Assembly (NCBI RefSeq): GCF_000022025.1
Contig: NC_011886.1
Location: forward strand, 1,622,980-1,686,979
DNA length: 64,000 nucleotides
Origin: Pseudarthrobacter chlorophenolicus A6
GTDB taxonomy: Bacteria; Actinomycetota; Actinomycetes; Actinomycetales; Micrococcaceae
Reading direction: 5' to 3'
Positions within the stretch are counted from its first letter, which is position 1. Each line of letters starts with the position of its first letter. Positions 48,824 to 59,600 of the stretch are shown here, piece by piece. The notes beneath the pieces were generated by a model. That model ran no database searches. It had not been told where the DNA came from and worked only from the letters and a program-made list of their open reading frames with translations. The position numbers and the translations under genes are program-made.

Positions 48824-49783
48824 ATGAACACCCAGACGCGTGAGACCACCAGCATGTCCGACGCCCAGGACAAGGCTGCCACCCTGATCGAGGCCCTGCC
48901 CTGGATCCAGCGGTTCGCCGGCACCACCATGGTGATCAAGTACGGCGGCAACGCCATGGTCAACGACGAACTCCGCCGTGCCTTCGCCGAGGACATCGTT
49001 TTCCTGCATCACGTGGGCATCCACCCCGTGGTGGTCCACGGCGGCGGCCCCCAGATCAACTCCATGCTGGGCCGGCTGGGCATCGAATCCGAATTCAAGG
49101 GCGGCCTCCGCGTCACCACCCCGGAGGCCATGGACGTGGTCCGCATGGTCCTCACCGGCCAGGTGGGCAGGGAACTGGTGGGCCTCATCAACTCCCATGG
49201 CCCCTACGCTGTGGGCATGTCCGGCGAAGACGGCGGCCTGCTGCGCGCCGTCCGCACCGGGACCGTGGTGGACGGCGAAGACGTGGACCTCGGGCTGGTA
49301 GGCGAGGTGGTCGGCGTCGACCCCGCAGGCATCGTGGACATCCTCGACGCCGGCCGCATCCCGGTGATCTCCACCGTTGCCCCTGAAATCGTCGACGGCG
49401 GAGACAGCGTTCCCGGCGCCGCGCGCTTCCAGCCCACCGGACAGGTCCTGAACGTCAATGCGGACACCGCAGCCGCCGCGGTGGCGTCCGCCCTGGGCGC
49501 CTCGAAGCTGGTGATCCTGACCGACGTCGAGGGCCTCTACGCGAACTGGCCGGACAAGTCCTCGCTGATCTCTTCGCTCACCGCATCCGAGTTGAGGGAC
49601 ATGCTGCCCCGGCTTGAGTCGGGCATGATCCCCAAGATGGCAGCGTGCCTGAAAGCCATCGACGAAGGCGTGGAACGCGCGCACATCGTGGACGGGCGCC
49701 TGGCGCACTCCATGCTTCTGGAAACATTTACGACGGCGGGCATCGGCACCCAGGTGGTCCCGGACGAGGAGACAAACGCATGA
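48824..49783 (+). CDS. argB: Acetylglutamate kinase
   Basis: Second step of arginine synthesis, 319 residues. VIKYGGNAM (about 37-45) binds [13 protein letters not shown] binds acetylglutamate, and NVNADTAA plus the LTDVEGLY region complete the amino-acid kinase fold. The longer N-terminal helix (residues 1-30) is typical of arginine-inhibited hexameric forms. It overlaps argD by four bases. Confidence 0.96.
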   Translation: MNTQTRETTSMSDAQDKAATLIEALPWIQRFAGTTMVIKYGGNAMVNDELRRAFAEDIVFLHHVGIHPVVVHGGGPQINSMLGRLGIESEFKGGLRVTTPEAMDVVRMVLTGQVGRELVGLINSHGPYAVGMSGEDGGLLRAVRTGTVVDGEDVDLGLVGEVVGVDPAGIVDILDAGRIPVISTVAPEIVDGGDSVPGAARFQPTGQVLNVNADTAAAAVASALGASKLVILTDVEGLYANWPDKSSLISSLTASELRDMLPRLESGMIPKMAACLKAIDEGVERAHIVDGRLAHSMLLETFTTAGIGTQVVPDEETNA

Positions 49784-51051
49784 GCAAGCACACCGCGGCG
49801 GTTGACCCTGCTGCCACCCCCGTTGCCGAACTGGTCGAAACCACCGGCCACGCCGGGTCGGAATGGCTCTCCCGCTACTCTTCATCGCTGATGGGTGTCT
49901 TCGGCGCCCCGCAGCGGGTGCTGGTCCGCGGCGCCGGCTGCCTGGTGTGGGACGCCGACGGCAAGGAATACCTTGACCTGCTCGGCGGCATCGCCGTCAA
50001 TGCCCTGGGCCACGCCCACCCCTTCGTCACGTCGGTCATCTCGAGCCAGCTGGCCACGCTGGGCCACGTGTCCAACTTCTTCACCAGCCCCACCCAGGTG
50101 GCCCTGGCAGAAAAGCTGCTGGAACTGGCACAAGCACCGGCCGGGTCCAAGGTGTTCTTCAGCAACTCCGGCACCGAAGCGAACGAGGCCGCCTTCAAGC
50201 TGGCCCGCCGCAACACCGGCACCGGCGACACCAGGCGGACCAAGATCATCGCACTCGAGGGAGCTTTCCACGGCCGGACCATGGGCGCCCTCGCGCTGAC
50301 GGCCAAGGAGGCATACCGGACCCCGTTCGAGCCGCTGCCCGGCGGCGTGGTGCACATCCCCTTCGGCGACGTCGAAGCGCTCAAGGCAGCTGTTGACGAA
50401 ACCGTGGCAGCGGTGTTCCTGGAGCCCATCCAGGGCGAGGCCGGCGTGCGCCCGCTGCCGCCCGGCTACCTGAAGGCTGCCCGCGAGCTGACCGCCCGTA
50501 CGGGTGCGCTGCTCATCCTGGACGAGGTCCAGACCGGCATTGGCCGTACCGGAAAATGGCTTGCCAGCGAAGACGCGGGCATCATGCCCGACGCCGTCAC
50601 CCTGGCCAAGGGGCTGGGCGGCGGGTTCCCCATCGGGGCGCTGCTCACTTTCGGTGAGCAGACGTCGTCGCTGCTGTCCGCCGGCCAGCACGGCACCACC
50701 TTCGGCGGCAATCCGGTGGCGACGGCGGCGGCCCTCGCCACGCTGCACGCCCTGGAAAGCCAGCACGTGCTGGCCAACGTTGCCGCGGTAGGGGAACACC
50801 TGCGTTCCGCGCTGGCAGCCATTCCCGGCGTCACCGAGGTCCGGGGCGAAGGCCTGCTGATCGGTTTTGACCTCGATGCCGACGTGGCCCCCGGCGTCGT
50901 GCAGGCCGGGCTTGACGCCGGCTTCATCGTCAACAGCCCCGGGCCGCGCACCATCCGGCTGGCACCGCCGCTGATCCTCACTACGGCCCAGGCCGACACC
51001 TTCCTCGCCGCCTTCCCGGCCATCCTCCAGACAGCTAAGGACGCATCGTGA
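49780..51051 (+). CDS. argD: Acetylornithine aminotransferase
   Basis: PLP enzyme, class III aminotransferase, 423 residues. The cofactor lysine is Lys277 ([11 protein letters not shown]), and Asp248 in ILDEVQTG contacts the ring nitrogen. ATG 49780 overlaps the argB stop; earlier in-frame starts lie inside argB. It overlaps argF by four bases. Confidence 0.96.
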   Translation: MSKHTAAVDPAATPVAELVETTGHAGSEWLSRYSSSLMGVFGAPQRVLVRGAGCLVWDADGKEYLDLLGGIAVNALGHAHPFVTSVISSQLATLGHVSNFFTSPTQVALAEKLLELAQAPAGSKVFFSNSGTEANEAAFKLARRNTGTGDTRRTKIIALEGAFHGRTMGALALTAKEAYRTPFEPLPGGVVHIPFGDVEALKAAVDETVAAVFLEPIQGEAGVRPLPPGYLKAARELTARTGALLILDEVQTGIGRTGKWLASEDAGIMPDAVTLAKGLGGGFPIGALLTFGEQTSSLLSAGQHGTTFGGNPVATAAALATLHALESQHVLANVAAVGEHLRSALAAIPGVTEVRGEGLLIGFDLDADVAPGVVQAGLDAGFIVNSPGPRTIRLAPPLILTTAQADTFLAAFPAILQTAKDAS

Positions 51052-52049
51052 CCACCGCAACCCGGCACTTCCTCAAGGACACCGACCTCAGCCCCGCCGA
51101 ACAGGCGGAAGTGCTGGAGCTTGCGGTCCGCATGAAAGCCGCGCCGTACAGTGTCCAGCCGTTCGCCGCCGAGGGCAGCGGACGCAAAACCGTTGCCGTC
51201 ATCTTCGACAAGACCTCAACCCGTACCCGGGTCTCCTTTGCCACCGGCATCGCCGATATGGGCGGCAACGCCCTGATCATCAACCCGGGAGAGGCACAGA
51301 TCGGCCACAAGGAATCGGTGGAGGACACCGCCAAGGTCCTGGAGCGCATGGTGTCCACCATCGTGTGGCGGACCGGGGCCCACTCCGGCCTGGTGGCGAT
51401 GGCCGAAAATTCCAAGGTTCCGGTCATCAACGCCCTGTGCGACGACTACCACCCGTGCCAGCTGCTGGCGGACCTGCTGGCGGTCAAGGAACACAAGGGT
51501 GAACTGAAGGGGCTCACCATGAGCTACCTGGGGGACGCCGCCAACAACATGGCCAACTCCTACCTGCTGGCCGGCGTCACCGCAGGCATGCATGTCCGGA
51601 TCGCCGGTCCGGAGGGCTACCTGCCGGCAGCCGGGATCGTGGCCGCCGCCGAAGCGCGCGCGGCCGAAACGGGAGGCTCGGTGCTCATCACCACCAACGC
51701 GAAGGAAGCCCTGCAGGGTGCCGACGTCGTAGCCACCGACACCTGGGTCTCGATGGGCCAGGAAGCCGAGAAGGAAGCCAGGCTCCAGCTGTTCCGCGAC
51801 TACTCCGTGGACGGGGACGCCATGGCACTCGCCGCGGAAGACGCCGTCGTACTCCACTGCCTGCCCGCCTACCGCGGCTACGAAATCTCCGCCGGCGTCA
51901 TTGACGGCCCGCAGTCGATCGTCTGGGACGAGGCCGAGAACCGGCTCCACGCCCAGAAGGCCCTCATGGCGTGGCTGATGCACCGGTCCGGACTGGCCGT
52001 CGTTGACGGGCTGGCCCCCGTTGAAGGCACCGGGGAGAGCACGTTCTAG
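51048..52049 (+). CDS. argF: Ornithine carbamoyltransferase
   Basis: Makes citrulline. Carbamoyl phosphate is bound by STRTR (57-61) and the DYHPCQ motif (133-138); ornithine is bound through HCLPAYRG (270-277). At 333 residues it is slightly longer than usual. The GTG start overlaps the argD stop, and its own stop shares one base with the argR start. Confidence 0.97.
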   Translation: MTTATRHFLKDTDLSPAEQAEVLELAVRMKAAPYSVQPFAAEGSGRKTVAVIFDKTSTRTRVSFATGIADMGGNALIINPGEAQIGHKESVEDTAKVLERMVSTIVWRTGAHSGLVAMAENSKVPVINALCDDYHPCQLLADLLAVKEHKGELKGLTMSYLGDAANNMANSYLLAGVTAGMHVRIAGPEGYLPAAGIVAAAEARAAETGGSVLITTNAKEALQGADVVATDTWVSMGQEAEKEARLQLFRDYSVDGDAMALAAEDAVVLHCLPAYRGYEISAGVIDGPQSIVWDEAENRLHAQKALMAWLMHRSGLAVVDGLAPVEGTGESTF

Positions 52050-52579
52050 TGTCCACCAACCCGTCGGCGCCGGGCTCCAGCCCGGCCACCAAAACTGCCC
52101 GGCTGGCGCGCATCACTGCCATCCTCACGGGCCAGTCGGTGCGGTCACAGGCCGAGCTTGCGGCCCTGCTGGCGGACGACGGCGTACAGGTCACCCAGGC
52201 AACCCTGTCCCGGGACCTCGTGGAACTCGGCGCTGTCCGCGTCCGCGGCAAGGAAGGCGCCCTCGTCTATGCCGTACCGGCCGAGGGCGGGGAACGGTCG
52301 GCACGCAGCGGCGTAAGCCAGGAAATCCTGGACGCCAGGCTGGCCCGGCTGTGCAGCGAACTGCTGGTCACGGCCGAAGCGTCCGCCAACCTGGTGGTCC
52401 TGCGCACCCCGCCCGGGGCCGCGAACTTCCTGGCCCTGGCCATCGACCACTCGGTGATGCCGTCCATCCTGGGCACCATCGCTGGTGACGATACCGTCCT
52501 GCTGGTCTCCCGGGACCCGCTGGGCGGCCCGGACCTCGCAGCCCGCTTCCTGCAGCTGGCCGAGGACGCCGGGCAATAA
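52049..52579 (+). CDS. argR: Arginine repressor ArgR
   Basis: A 176-residue hexameric repressor. The winged helix contains VTQATLSRDLVELGAV, and the C-terminal arginine-binding core contains GTIAGDDTVL. The N-terminus is about 20 residues longer than in most ArgR proteins. It lies inside the operon it is expected to control through the ARG boxes at 46531-46568, giving a feedback loop. The GTG shares one base with the argF stop. Confidence 0.95.
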   Translation: MSTNPSAPGSSPATKTARLARITAILTGQSVRSQAELAALLADDGVQVTQATLSRDLVELGAVRVRGKEGALVYAVPAEGGERSARSGVSQEILDARLARLCSELLVTAEASANLVVLRTPPGAANFLALAIDHSVMPSILGTIAGDDTVLLVSRDPLGGPDLAARFLQLAEDAGQ

Positions 52580-52624
52580 GCTTGAAGACAATCAACCAAC
52601 CAACCCCAACAAGGAGCATCTGAA

Positions 52625-53830
52625 GTGACTGAACGCATTGTGCTTGCCTACTCCGGCGGCCTGGACACGTCCGTAGCCATCGGCTGGATCGGTGAAGCCA
52701 CCGGTGCAGAGGTCATCGCCGTGGCCGTCGACGTCGGACAGGGCGGCGAGTCCCTCGAAACCATCCGCCAGCGTGCCCTCGGCTGCGGCGCCGTGGAAGC
52801 CTACGTCGCCGACGCCCGTGACGAATTCGCCAACGAATACGCCATGCCCACGCTGAAGGCGAACGCCCTCTACCAGGGCCACTACCCGCTGGTGTCCGCC
52901 ATCTCCCGCCCGGTCATCGTCAAGCACCTGGTCAAGGCGGCCCGCGAATTCGGCGCCACCACCGTGGCCCACGGCTGCACCGGCAAGGGCAACGACCAGG
53001 TCCGCTTCGAGGTGGGCATCCAGACCCTCGGACCTGACCTGAAGTGCATTGCCCCCGTCCGCGACCTCGCGCTGACCCGCGACAAGGCCATTGCCTTTGC
53101 CGAGGAAAAGGGCCTGCCGATCGAGACCACCAAGAAGAACCCGTACTCGATCGACCAGAACGTCTGGGGACGCGCCGTCGAAACCGGCTACCTCGAAGAC
53201 ATCTGGAACGCCCCCACCAAGGACATCTACGACTACACCGCCACCCCGGAATTCCCGCCGGCACCGGACGAGGTCACCATCTCCTTCCAGGCCGGTGTCC
53301 CGGTAGCGATCGACGGCGTCAAGGTCAGCCCGCTGCAGGCCATCCAGGAACTGAACCGCCGTGCAGGCGCCCAAGGCGTGGGCCGGATCGATGTCGTCGA
53401 GGACCGCCTCGTGGGCATCAAGTCCCGCGAAATCTACGAGGCACCCGGTGCCATGGCCCTGATCACCGCGCACAAGCACCTCGAAGACATCACCATTGAG
53501 CGCGAGCAGGCCCGCTTCAAGGCGACCGTTGGACAGCGCTGGGCCGAGCTGGTGTACGACGGACAGTGGTTCTCCCCGCTCAAGCGCTCCCTCGACGCCT
53601 TCATCGAAGACACCCAGAAGTACGTCTCCGGCGACATCCGCATGGTGCTCCACGGCGGCCAGGCCATCGTCAACGGCCGCCGTTCCGACACCTCGCTCTA
53701 CGACTTCGACCTCGCCACCTACGACACCGGCGACACCTTCGACCAGTCCATGGCGCGCGGCTTCATCGAGCTGTGGGGCATGTCCTCCAAGGTCGCCTCC
53801 GGCCGCGACCTGCGGGTCGAAGGAAAGTAA
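52625..53830 (+). CDS. argG: Argininosuccinate synthase
   Basis: Joins citrulline and aspartate with ATP. The PP-loop AYSGGLDTS is at 8-16; at 401 residues it is of normal length. GTG 52625 has AAGGAG (52610-52615) nine bases upstream. The 45-base gap after argR shows no strong terminator or ARG box, so argGH probably read on from argCJBDFR. Confidence 0.97.
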   Translation: MTERIVLAYSGGLDTSVAIGWIGEATGAEVIAVAVDVGQGGESLETIRQRALGCGAVEAYVADARDEFANEYAMPTLKANALYQGHYPLVSAISRPVIVKHLVKAAREFGATTVAHGCTGKGNDQVRFEVGIQTLGPDLKCIAPVRDLALTRDKAIAFAEEKGLPIETTKKNPYSIDQNVWGRAVETGYLEDIWNAPTKDIYDYTATPEFPPAPDEVTISFQAGVPVAIDGVKVSPLQAIQELNRRAGAQGVGRIDVVEDRLVGIKSREIYEAPGAMALITAHKHLEDITIEREQARFKATVGQRWAELVYDGQWFSPLKRSLDAFIEDTQKYVSGDIRMVLHGGQAIVNGRRSDTSLYDFDLATYDTGDTFDQSMARGFIELWGMSSKVASGRDLRVEGK

Positions 53831-55279
<1,449 letters not shown>

Positions 55280-55284
55280 CCCTT

Positions 55285-55331
55285 GGTTTCGACAAGCTCA
55301 ACCACCACCGCTGGTTGAGCTTGTCGAAACC
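55285..55331 (+). repeat. Inverted REP pair after argH, also a terminator
   Basis: Two REP arms (55285-55304 and 55312-55331) form a perfect 20-bp stem with a seven-base loop CCACCGC. Placed five bases after the argH stop, it should act as a terminator. The arm sequence is a known abundant repeat in Micrococcales genomes, from memory. Confidence 0.88.
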
Positions 55332-55353
55332 TCTCCCCGGCTAGCATGGCGCC

Positions 55354-55899
55354 ATGAGCGAAACCTTCCGAAAGTTCCTCCGCGCCCTCCCGGACTTCCC
55401 GGCCGGCCTTCCGGAGTTCGACCCCGCCACAGCGCCCCAGGACCCCGCGGAACTCTTTAGGCAGTGGCTGGACGAGGCCCTGGCGGCCGGCGAACCGCAG
55501 CCACACGCCTTCAGCCTCGCCACGGTCGGCGACGACGGCGGCAGGCCGCAGCCGTCGTCGCGCATGCTGATCCTGAAGAACATCGACGACGACGGGTGGC
55601 ACTTCGCCACGTCCCGCACCTCCCGCAAGGGCAGGGAATTGGCCGCTGCGCCGCAGGCTGCGATGAACTTTTACTGGCCGTCCCAGGGCCGGCAGGTCCG
55701 GGTGGCCGGTCCGGTGGCCGAACTGTCGGCTGAGGCGTCCGCCCTGGACTGGGCGGACCGCCCGCGCAGCGACGGCAGCAGCAACCCGGGCTGGCAGTTG
55801 TACGCCGTCCAACCCACCGAGTACGAGTTTTGGCAGGCCAGCAACGACCGGCAGCATGTGCGGCACAGGCTGGGCCGCAACGGCGTACCCGCGGACTAG
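55354..55899 (+). CDS. Pyridoxamine 5'-phosphate oxidase-family flavoprotein
   Basis: A 181-residue split-barrel FMN protein similar to PdxH. RMLILKNIDDDGWHFAT and SRKGREL with NFYWPSQGRQVRVAG match the FMN and phosphate-binding parts. Actinobacteria mostly make PLP with PdxST, so this may be a salvage enzyme or a related flavin oxidase rather than true PdxH. TAGCAT (55342-55347) six bases before the ATG predicts a leaderless mRNA. Confidence 0.82.
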   Translation: MSETFRKFLRALPDFPAGLPEFDPATAPQDPAELFRQWLDEALAAGEPQPHAFSLATVGDDGGRPQPSSRMLILKNIDDDGWHFATSRTSRKGRELAAAPQAAMNFYWPSQGRQVRVAGPVAELSAEASALDWADRPRSDGSSNPGWQLYAVQPTEYEFWQASNDRQHVRHRLGRNGVPAD

Positions 55900-55909
55900 G
55901 ATGAGCCGC

Positions 55910-56671
55910 ATGACAGCTCCCGCACCGGATATCCTGCTTCCCGCACTCCACAAGGCCGCCGGCGACCTCACCACGGACGTCGGCAAACTCACCGACGGGG
56001 ACGTGAAGGCGCCGTCCGCGCTTCCCGGGTGGACCCGCGGCCACGTCCTGGCGCACCTCACCGGAATTTCCAACGCGATGGCGCGGCAGCTGGAGTACGC
56101 GGCCCGCGGAGAGACGGTTGAGCTGTACGACGGCGGGATGGATGGCAGGAACCGGGCCATCGACATGGCAGCCGGCCACGACGCCGCCACCCACCAGGCT
56201 GACCTGTCCGCCGCCCTTGACCGGGCGCTGCGGGCCTTTGATGCCCTCCCCGGGGTCAAGGATTCGTCCGCCAACCGCACCGGATGGTGGGCTCCCATCG
56301 CCTACCGCCGGGGAGTGGTGCTCGACGGCGGGCTGGCACTGTGGCGCGAACTCACCATCCACAACGCGGACCTCCTCACCGGCAGGGGACCCGAAACCTG
56401 GGGCAGGGACTTCTGCAGCCACCTCTTCGAATTCCTCGAACCGAGGGTGCAGCCCGGAGACAGGCTCCTCCTGCAGCCCCTCGGACTGCCGCCGGTGTCG
56501 TTGGGCAGCGGCAACCGCTCCATTGTGGTCAACGGCATGCTCACCGACCTTGCGGCCTGGCTTGCCGGCCGGGAACCCACCCTCGGAAGCCTCCGTGCTT
56601 CGGCCAACGCGGACGGCACGGACCTTCCAGAGCTGCTGCCCTGGCCCGCCGCTACTCCGGCAGCCAAGTAA
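55910..56671 (+). CDS. Mycothiol-dependent maleylpyruvate isomerase-family protein
   Basis: A 253-residue DinB-fold protein. The N-terminal metal-binding domain has the typical LPGWTRGHVLAHLTGISNAMARQLEYAARG segment with its histidines; a sterol-carrier-like C-terminal region follows. Members isomerise maleylpyruvate or carry out other thiol transfers with mycothiol; the substrate here is unknown. ATG 55910 was chosen because TAGGAT (55897-55902) lies seven bases upstream, giving a leaderless start. Confidence 0.8.
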   Translation: MTAPAPDILLPALHKAAGDLTTDVGKLTDGDVKAPSALPGWTRGHVLAHLTGISNAMARQLEYAARGETVELYDGGMDGRNRAIDMAAGHDAATHQADLSAALDRALRAFDALPGVKDSSANRTGWWAPIAYRRGVVLDGGLALWRELTIHNADLLTGRGPETWGRDFCSHLFEFLEPRVQPGDRLLLQPLGLPPVSLGSGNRSIVVNGMLTDLAAWLAGREPTLGSLRASANADGTDLPELLPWPAATPAAK

Positions 56672-56677
56672 CCACTC

Positions 56678-56738
56678 GTTGCCCTATCACTTTTGGTCCC
56701 TAAACCGGGGTTTTAGGGACCAAAAGTGATAGGGCAAC
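56678..56738 (+). repeat. Perfect 27-bp inverted repeat, bidirectional terminator
   Basis: Arms 56678-56704 and 56712-56738 are perfect complements around a seven-base loop CCGGGGT. It is richer in A+T than its surroundings and lies between the convergent isomerase and ogt genes, seven bases and 18 bases from their stops. The length and composition suggest a mobile palindromic repeat used as a terminator. Confidence 0.9.
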
Positions 56739-56755
56739 AGGGCGCGGAAGCTGTG

Positions 56756-57250
56756 TCAGGCAGCCTCGCGCGCCAGCAGGCTTTCCTTGACCTGCAGCCC
56801 CCAGCGGAACCCGCCCAGGCTGCCGTCCGTCCGGATCACCCGGTGGCACGGAACGAACAGGGCCGCGGCGTTGAACGCACAGGCACTGGCCGCCGCCCGG
56901 ACTGCTTTGGGATTGCCCGCCAGCGCCGCATACTCGCTGTACGTCACCGGGAAGCCGGGTTTGACCTCCCGCAGGACCTCCCACGCATGGGAGCGGAAAG
57001 GCCCGGACTGCTGCTGGACAGGCACGGCCATCGCGGGTGCCGGGTCCCCGCTGTAGAAAGCTTCCACAGCGTCCGATATGCCGCCCAGCGTGGTCACCTC
57101 TTCGAACGAGGCGGGGAGCAACGCGGGGTGGATCTGCCCGGTCAATGCGCCGGGTCCGGCGGTCCACCCGGACGCCAGCACCACGCCGTCGCGGGCGAGG
57201 ATGGTGAACGGTCCGTCGGGGGTGGAGAGCTGCAGCAGTTGGGCTGTCAT
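56756..57250 (-). CDS. ogt: Methylated-DNA-protein cysteine methyltransferase
   Basis: Removes alkyl groups from O6-alkylguanine by a suicide reaction. The acceptor is Cys135 in PCHRV, followed by GGFRWG. The 164 residues comprise the normal N-terminal cap and the DNA-binding catalytic domain. The start overlaps the ada-alkA stop by four bases (ATGA), so the two repair functions are co-translated. Confidence 0.94.
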   Translation of the reverse strand: MTAQLLQLSTPDGPFTILARDGVVLASGWTAGPGALTGQIHPALLPASFEEVTTLGGISDAVEAFYSGDPAPAMAVPVQQQSGPFRSHAWEVLREVKPGFPVTYSEYAALAGNPKAVRAAASACAFNAAALFVPCHRVIRTDGSLGGFRWGLQVKESLLAREAA

Positions 57251-58740
57251 GGCATCACTTTCACGGGAGGATTTGCGTCGCTTTTGTGTGTTGGCTTCTT
57301 GGGCGTGGCCGCGGCGCGCCACAGGTGCATGGTGGCGTAGGAGCGCCACGGGCTGACCTCGCGGAAGTCCGGGGCAGCGGCACCTCCGCCGGGGTCGAGG
57401 GCGCGTATTCCGTTGCGGACGGCTGCGTCGTTGGCCAGGAAGATGTCCGGAGCGCCCAGGACGCGCATGGCCACATAGCCCACCGTCCAGGGCCCGACGC
57501 CGGGCAGCGGCAGCAGTGCCGCGGTGAGGCTTGCGAGGTCATCGCCGTAGCCGAACTGGAGCCGCCCGTCAGCCATGGCTGAGGCGGCGTGCAGGAGCGC
57601 CTCGGTCCGCCGGCGGGGGCCGCGCAGCAGGTGCTCCGCTGCCGCGGTTTCCGCGGGTGTGGGAAACATCCGGTCCAGTCCTTCTGCGGGAGAACTGCTG
57701 GGACTGCCCGCGGCGGCAAGCTGGGTGAGTGCCGTGCGGGCTGCGGCTACCGTGATCTGCTGGCCCACCATTGCGCGGACCAGCAGTTCCTGCGGATCAA
57801 GGGCGCCTGGCATCCGGATTCCCGGCGTTTCAGCCACAGACGCCGCGAGCCTCCGGTCCACGCCGAGGGTGCCGTCGATCGCCTCCGGGTCGGCGTCCAG
57901 GTCGAAAAGCCGCCGGACCCGGCTCAGCAGTGCGGGGAGATCGCGCAGGTCCACCGCGCCGACGGTGAGTGTCAGCGGCCGCCCCCGGGCGCCGTCGTCG
58001 TACGCCACCGTAAACCGCGCATCGCCATGGGGAAGGCGCAGCGTGCGCGCGTAGGAGGTGGGCGTTCCCACCTCGATGCCGGGAATGGCGCGCACAGCCA
58101 GGAAGGAGAAGATGCCTGGATCAAAGGGCCGCCGGTAGGGAAGGCTGAGGCTCAGGGCCGTCGTTGCGCCGGCGGCGCTGCCGGGCCGTGCGGTGGCCCG
58201 GAGTGCGGAGGGCGTCATGGCGAAGACTTCAGCCACTGTTTCATTGAACTGCCGCACACTGCTGAAGCCCGCGGCAAAGGCGATGTCTGCCAGCTTCATG
58301 CCTGTCGAGACCAGAAGCGTCCGGGCGGTCTGGGCGCGTCCTGCCCGGGCCAGGGACAGGGGGCCGGCGCCCAGTTCCTGGGTCAGGATCCTGTTCAGCT
58401 GCCGCGACGAGTACCCCAACCGGGCGGCGAGGCCTTCCACCCCGTCCCGGTTGATCACGCCGTCGTTGATCAGGCGCATGGCCCGGCCGGCGATGTCCTG
58501 GCGGATATTCCACGCCGGCGTGCCGGGCACGGCCTCCGGGAGGCAGCGTTTGCAGGCCCGGTAGCCGGCGTCGTGCGCCGCAGCTGACGTTTCGTAGAAC
58601 GTCACGTTCGAGGCTTTGGGCGTCCGTGCCGGGCAGGACGGGCGGCAGTAAATCCCGGTGGACCGGACAGCCGTGAAAAACTGCCCGTCGAAGCGGGTGT
58701 CCCGCGCATCGATGGCACGGTAGCGCTGCCAAAAGTCCAT
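57247..58740 (-). CDS. Ada-AlkA fusion: methylation sensor and 3-methyladenine glycosylase
   Basis: A 497-residue three-part protein. The N-terminal Ada domain holds the zinc/methyl-acceptor cysteines Cys32, Cys36, Cys63 and Cys66 (YCRPSC, CKRC). An AraC-type helix-turn-helix follows (about 85-185, [14 protein letters not shown]). The C-terminal AlkA glycosylase has the HhH motif [20 protein letters not shown] and an Asp in FLAND at the catalytic place. It is likely both an activator of the adaptive response and a repair enzyme. Start 58740 has GGAGG close upstream. Confidence 0.92.
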   Translation of the reverse strand: MDFWQRYRAIDARDTRFDGQFFTAVRSTGIYCRPSCPARTPKASNVTFYETSAAAHDAGYRACKRCLPEAVPGTPAWNIRQDIAGRAMRLINDGVINRDGVEGLAARLGYSSRQLNRILTQELGAGPLSLARAGRAQTARTLLVSTGMKLADIAFAAGFSSVRQFNETVAEVFAMTPSALRATARPGSAAGATTALSLSLPYRRPFDPGIFSFLAVRAIPGIEVGTPTSYARTLRLPHGDARFTVAYDDGARGRPLTLTVGAVDLRDLPALLSRVRRLFDLDADPEAIDGTLGVDRRLAASVAETPGIRMPGALDPQELLVRAMVGQQITVAAARTALTQLAAAGSPSSSPAEGLDRMFPTPAETAAAEHLLRGPRRRTEALLHAASAMADGRLQFGYGDDLASLTAALLPLPGVGPWTVGYVAMRVLGAPDIFLANDAAVRNGIRALDPGGGAAAPDFREVSPWRSYATMHLWRAAATPKKPTHKSDANPPVKVMP

Positions 58741-58855
58741 TCCTCCATCCTGCCAGCCCCTGCCGGCGTTCACTAGCGGAAATCGGACACCTCCGTGCAG
58801 CCCGGTTGGCCGTGGTGTTCCGGTAAGTTCCGGGGGATATGGGTAGGGTCTGGCC

Positions 58856-59548
58856 ATGACTGAAGATCCGTCGACGGCGGTGCGGCCGCTGCGGGAAGTC
58901 CTCGCCGGAGATGCGCGGGAGCTGGCACCGCTCCTTTTGGGTGCCGTGCTCACCCACGATTCCCGCGAGGGGCCGGTATCAGTCCGGCTCACCGAGGTGG
59001 AGGCCTATCTTGGGCCCGAGGATTCACTGCATCCGGATCCGGGATCGCACACGTTCCGCGGCCAAACCCCGCGGAACGCCCCCATGTTCGGGCCGGCCGG
59101 GCACCTGTACGTCTACTTCACCTACGGCATGCACCACTGCACCAACATCGTCTGCGGTCCCGACGGCGTTGCCTCCGCGCTGTTGCTGCGCGCCGGCGAA
59201 ATTGTGGAGGGTGCTGGCCTTGCGCACCTCCGGCGGCCCACGTCGAAGGCGCCCTCGGACCTTGCCCGGGGCCCGGCCCGGCTCGCCAAGGCGCTGGGAC
59301 TGACCACGGCGGACAGCGGCCGGGATGCCCTGGCCCCGCCGTTCCGGCTGGTGCTTCCGTCCGGCCCTCCAACGGATGTCAGTTCCGGTCCCCGCGTGGG
59401 CGTATCGGGCGCAGGCGGTTCCGACGAGTACGCCTGGCGTTTCTGGCTCACCGGCGACCCCACAGTCTCCGCCTACAAGGCGGCCCAACCGCGGTCCAGG
59501 ACGCGAAAGCCTCCCATGTCCGGGAGCGCCGGGTTTCACAAGCGTTAA
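58856..59548 (+). CDS. DNA-3-methyladenine glycosylase, MPG/AAG type
   Basis: A 230-residue AAG-fold glycosylase for alkylated or deaminated purines. [15 protein letters not shown] (46 onward) contains the catalytic glutamate, and [21 protein letters not shown] is the other family block. The Gly/Ser-rich stretch around residues 172-190 looks unstructured. TAGGGT (58844-58849) six bases before the ATG predicts a leaderless mRNA. It is divergent from ada-alkA, so a second alkylation glycosylase stands beside the first. Confidence 0.92.
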   Translation: MTEDPSTAVRPLREVLAGDARELAPLLLGAVLTHDSREGPVSVRLTEVEAYLGPEDSLHPDPGSHTFRGQTPRNAPMFGPAGHLYVYFTYGMHHCTNIVCGPDGVASALLLRAGEIVEGAGLAHLRRPTSKAPSDLARGPARLAKALGLTTADSGRDALAPPFRLVLPSGPPTDVSSGPRVGVSGAGGSDEYAWRFWLTGDPTVSAYKAAQPRSRTRKPPMSGSAGFHKR

Positions 59549-59600
59549 CGGAAATGGTTGTAGAATGGACGGTCTGTCTTGCGCGATAGGGGAACGTTAA

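Noticed and set aside
59565..59600. An 11-codon ORF (MDGLSCAIGER) directly abutting the HelD start codon, as a second leader peptide
   Set aside because: Its ATG overlaps the predicted -10 box TAGAAT (59561-59566), so the start codon would not be in the transcript.
59540..59600. Rifamycin-associated element upstream of HelD
   Set aside because: No palindrome resembling that element is present.
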